A DNA stretch of 64,000 bases from Tilletia caries (lineage: Eukaryota; Basidiomycota; Exobasidiomycetes; Tilletiales; Tilletiaceae): assembly GCA_032718865.1 (NCBI GenBank), contig JALUTQ010000032.1, forward strand, positions 1,054,001-1,118,000, read 5' to 3'. The translations under genes were made by a program, and so were the position numbers. The notes under the pieces were generated by a model. It did not search any database and was not told where the DNA came from. It worked only from the letters and a program-made list of their open reading frames with translations. This document shows positions 60,082-64,000 of the stretch, piece by piece. Every line of letters starts with the position of its first letter. Within the stretch, counting starts at the first letter, position 1.

Positions 60082-63000
60082 ATGACGCCCCAAGCAGAGC
60101 ACCCTCGGTGAGTATAATGCACACACGTTCAGACAGACATGTTGCGACGGTGCAGCGGCTTGCTACTGTGCTGGAAGCGAGGAAGGTGACAACCGCAGTT
60201 TCGTCCATTGGCGGGTCTATACTCTATAGAATTACTGACAGCCATTGTTCCTTCCTTGTTGCACAGAATTACGCGGCTCGAGAAGACAGAAGCTGTTCAT
60301 GCGGCTATGGTGGAGGTCGGTCTATCCTTCTCCGACTTTTTGGAGGAGTTCCTCACCACCAAGGCCAGTAGCTTGCAGCGCATTCGGTCAATCTGGCTTT
60401 CCTACCGCTCCGATCGTCAATACGGACCTCTACGCCTCGTTCAGCTGCTTAGCGAGGCCGTGCGCAGTGCTGGAGACGATGGAGCACTCGCGTACGACAA
60501 AGGGGTTGCATCTATCCTCTCCGACACCATCGCTGACGAAAAGGACCAGGCCTCCCACGTACCCGGATTTCGATCTTCCGACTTTCTGAAAGATTCGTCG
60601 GCACCTGAAACGAATCAACTTCGATACCTGAGCACGTTGATGGAAGAGCATCTTCCCGTGACGTTATGCGTCGCAGATTGTCTATGCGGAACCATCAACC
60701 AAGAAGGCCCTGTCTCTGACGGTCAAAAGGAAATTGACGGCCACATAACCGAGGACCCCCCGGAACTGTCAGAATCTCGGCAGGTGAGCAAGCTGATTCA
60801 CGTATCATACAGTCACCACTCACCAGCTTCCTGACTAAACAGATGTCTTTTTGATTCACAGGCTGCCGTTGTCTGCCTCTCACTTGCTCTGAACCTGCGC
60901 AGCGAACGAATGAACAGACTGCAGACGGTCCTTGGTCTGTTTCTCAGGTTCAAACACACGCCCAAACCAATCCACACGATGCTCCATCGACTCGGACTAG
61001 CGACTTGCCCGAAAACCAGCTCTCGTCACCTGGTCGAATTCAACAAGATCTCTCTTACCAAAGCCAAGACCATGATGCAGAATCCAGAACGAGTCCACAC
61101 CCTCGTTTACGACAACTTCGACATTTATGTTCAAGAGTTGTCCAATCGGGTCACATCAGCAACTCGAGTCGTCAACCTTACCTGTCGAATGGTGGTCGAG
61201 CTTCCAGAGTCATTTTTCCTCCGCAGATATATCCACGTCCATCCTATCCACCGTCAACGCTCCGCGAGATTTGAAGGAATCCGAAGTTCTGGGTGATGAT
61301 GCGTTTTTGACACGCGCTGCGCATCTGTTCTTGGCCCAAGAGCTGCTCCAATCGAAGCGCGCAGCGAGCGATCCTCAAAGCAAACGTGTGCGGGACACCA
61401 TTCGACTCCTGCGGGACTACATACGAGACCTCCGTGACGCTCACCGCGTAGACGAGCTTTCAGCAGCGCGATGGCAGGTAGCTCCGCTTCCATTGATAGA
61501 GGCGAACGAAGGGAGCCTTGACGGAACTCTGGCTGTGATGGAGGATACTTCAATCATTCTGGGCGTTTACGATGAGGTTGAGATTGCCGACCCTACGGCT
61601 GCATCTCAAACGTCTTCCTCCTCACCAAACCAAACCAGGTGGGACATTCGGCGCTCCAGCGTTTTGCCAAAGGACGGCGTCTTGCTGGTCGTTGGAGATT
61701 TAAAGACGCACAGGAATGCCGAGGCAGCATTGAAGGGACGTAGCCGGCATACTAAAGCTGAAGACAGGTATGAATTTATACATTCAATGTCTGCTCCCTG
61801 GCATTTGCACCTTAACTGGGTGTGGGCGATATTCAAAACACACTTCTCGACATCCAAGGTTGGGTATCAAGTGAGCTTAGAGCGTCTTCGTGACGCGCTC
61901 CGTCGAGGCAAGACAGCGCTGCGAGAGGATGAACCGCTGTACAACGAAGCCTGGGCTTTGATCCAGCATACGTTTAGCGGGTGGATCCGATGCCTGTTTG
62001 TTGCACAGCTAGGCAAGCAAAGAAAAGATTTGGCGACATGGACGCCGTCCAACGCTGATGCGGTTCGCGAGCTCGTAGACGCTGTTCGTAATGCAGCGTT
62101 AACGGAACCATCGATATATGCTGCCGAGCTACTTCAAGACGAGTTCGGGGCGAACGCGCGTCGATTCCTACGCGATGCACTTCTGGCGATAGAGTGGAGC
62201 GACGTTTGTCGGACGGGAGACGTTGGGAGGATGCTGATGGCCCAAAGGTTCCTGGCTGTTGCGTTTGCCGGCGTCGGCAAGCACCAGTACTCGCAGACGT
62301 GCCTGGACGAGATCTGGGCCCATAAGGTACTACCGGTCAAAACATGGCGAACCCTGGCCGCCGCCCGCCTCATCAATCGCTTTGGGGTCCAGAACGGCTT
62401 CATCGGCGCCGATCTGTACCAAGAACACTTGAACAAAGAGCTACAGGTCAGTGGGAGGTTAACGACAGAAGAGACCTTTGAGGATGCGGTCGCTCACCTT
62501 TCCTTGTATCTCCGATTTCCATTCAGCGGGTAGATACCAAGCACGGAGCAGCAACGGCGGTTTCGAGACTGCGGGATTGCTTCTCGGCTGTTGCGGAGAT
62601 TTCGAGGTCCCTGAACGATGCCCATCCGGAGCTCTTTGACAAGAACGGACGAAGGCTGAAGGATGACGATGGTCATGTCAAGGATGTTGAGCGGGTTAGC
62701 AATCTGGCTCAGCAAGACGGACTCTTCGACGTACATTCGAGTAGATTGTCAAACGAGACATTGGCCGCACGCGTCAGTCGTAAGCCAAAACCAAACGCGG
62801 CAGGGGTTCCGACTGGGATGGATTTAATCGCCGATCTGCTGCCAACGCAGTGCGGTACCGATGTGCTCGAGAAAGGGTTGAACTACTTGAGAGCGAAGGG
62901 ACTTCAACAGTGGAAGAACGCAAGATCAGCATGGTGTCGATACGAGGCCTTGCTGCGAGAAGGGGGGGTCACAGAGAACCTAGAAACAGATCAGGACGAG

Positions 63001-63222
63001 GGTCTCGTAGTCGCGACTGAGGAGGACGCGGTTAACGTACCTAGACTTCTGGATTCCGAGCCCGACATTCTCAGCGATGACGCCAGACGAGCCCTAGAAG
63101 AGGAACAGATGCATCGGAACTGGTTGCGCAGGGAGGAAGAAGCTGAAGCTGAATTAGCGCTGGTGGACGAAGACATCACAGGGGATGGTGGTGAAGAAGG
63201 ATCGATGGTGAGACAGGAGTAA
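60082..63222 (+). pseudogene. DUF6589-like basidiomycete protein, apparent frameshift
   Basis: Model: 60082-60107, 60267-60783, 60862 to about 61217, then one frame over from about 61218 to 62446, and 62527-63222; nearly 950 residues. Blocks recalling the DUF6589 family of basidiomycetes are VHTLVYDNFDIYVQELSNRV, GVLLVVGDLKTHRNAEAALK, WHLHLNWVWAIFKTHF and LAAARLINRFGVQNGFIGAD. The spaced acidic residues (YDNFD, GDLKTH) hint at an RNase-H-type, transposase-like core, which is inference. The first ATG is followed by a GTGAGT donor after 26 nt.

The frame breaks at a run of five T (61213-61217): RMVVELPESF continues properly as SSADISTSILSTVNAPRDL only if one T is lost. No usual intron bridges it. 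The gene is therefore either recently inactivated or carries a base error; everything else is open and well spliced. Confidence 0.55.
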
Positions 63223-63287
63223 TCGTAACTCACCTCTGCGTTTGCGTTGATGTGTAGGTCCGCACAAGGCTGCTGAATGAACGAAGC

Positions 63288-64000
63288 TCATGCCTTAGAT
63301 ACCCATCCGTTTCGGGTTAGTCGTGCGGCAATGGGAAGGGTGAGACTGAGCGTAGCCCACTCCAACAGGGCAGGCAGCAACGCAATGGTATGTTCCTCTG
63401 ACATGCCGGAAGAATGGCCAAGCAGAGATCGTATGTAAGAGTCGTCGATGCCCTCCTTGAACACGGCACGTGCGAGTAAGCGGGGTGCTCTGTCGATCAA
63501 GCCGCCCATCGTTTCGTCTGGCATCACAGATCGCTCCGTCTGCCACTCACGCACGCCGGAGCGGCTTTTGTATACGTTCCTCCTCCAAACAAACAAAGCT
63601 CTTCCCAAGCTGCGACAAAGCTCGACAGTATCGGAATGGGCAGGTGGAGCAGTCAGACGGCCCACGGCAGTAGAAACGCCGACATCGATTGGCAATCGTT
63701 CGACCGTGTTGCTGTCGTGGCACTGGGAGCAGCAAGTGGGATTAGTGCCCTCCATTGTGCCTAGATCCGTGGTATAGCCAGCGCTCGGAGTTCTCCTCCA
63801 GTAGAAGGACGACAGTGTGTCTTCGATTGGCCCATCACCGATAGATTCGGTGCTGACTGATGGAGGTGTCGGATTGTGCGGCTCGACGGTCTGAATCACA
63901 GGTTTGAAATCCAGCCGAAGAAGATCCGTGATTGCGACCCGCAAACATCCCGGAGTAGAAAGCCATGTCGTGAGTTGGGTGTCGAGGTTGCTCCACTGCT
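63288..64000 (-). CDS. Hypothetical protein, 3' part of a gene running off the window
   Basis: Open frame from the window edge (WSNLDTQLTTWLSTPGCLRV) to a stop at 63288-63290, about 236 residues. A cysteine/histidine group, CCSQCHDSN, about 90 residues in may bind metal. The rest is mixed helical (DDSYIRSLLGHSSGMSEEHT, ALLPALLEWATLSLTLPI). I do not recognise the family. It converges on the DUF6589-like gene with 65 bases between stop codons, and the pair may belong to one accessory or mobile-element neighbourhood. Confidence 0.5.
   Translation of the reverse strand, partial: QWSNLDTQLTTWLSTPGCLRVAITDLLRLDFKPVIQTVEPHNPTPPSVSTESIGDGPIEDTLSSFYWRRTPSAGYTTDLGTMEGTNPTCCSQCHDSNTVERLPIDVGVSTAVGRLTAPPAHSDTVELCRSLGRALFVWRRNVYKSRSGVREWQTERSVMPDETMGGLIDRAPRLLARAVFKEGIDDSYIRSLLGHSSGMSEEHTIALLPALLEWATLSLTLPIAARLTRNGWVSKA

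Overview
The window is nuclear DNA of a basidiomycete fungus. Reading frames are GC-rich, split by many short introns (mostly 66-130 nt, GTGAGT-type donors), and conserved eukaryotic genes lie on both strands. A secreted lipase of the Candida antarctica lipase B type and a GH25 lysozyme fit Ustilaginomycotina. The very intron-rich GAPDH gene suggests an Exobasidiomycetes-like lineage within it. That placement is inference, and no species can be named from the sequence alone.

Layout. 0-17 kb: the 5' end of eEF1B-gamma (-), a cyclic phosphodiesterase CPD1 (+), a large disordered protein of unknown function (-), mitochondrial RNA polymerase RPO41 (-) and the Cdc42 exchange factor CDC24 (+). 18.5-23 kb: two neighbouring secreted enzymes on the + strand, a GH25 muramidase and an endonuclease/exonuclease/phosphatase-type nuclease. 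23-36.4 kb: MCM10 (-) with a cluster of MluI cell-cycle boxes upstream, a 0.9-kb TIR element flanked by TA, importin-beta KAP95 (-) divergent from PEX14 (+), a 1.34-kb TIR element filled with TTTTACAG/CTGTAAAA motifs, and a 13-exon GAPDH gene (-) that includes a 6-nt exon.

37-47 kb is an accessory, partly decayed block: a short-chain dehydrogenase relic, an intact CalB-like lipase, a seven-helix membrane protein, a tandem frameshifted copy of it, a broken ATG5-like fragment and a hypothetical protein. 47.4-57.5 kb returns to housekeeping genes: TRM11 (-) divergent from ATP23 (+), then HRP1 (-) divergent from VPS45 (+). 57.5-64 kb is again accessory: an unresolved gene with minisatellite DNA, a DUF6589-type gene that seems to carry a frameshift, and the 3' part of a gene running off the end.

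Splice models were built by hand from donor and acceptor sites, reading-frame continuity and remembered family motifs. Exon borders are mostly phase-consistent, but no transcript data were available. I found no rRNA, convincing tRNA or CRISPR array.
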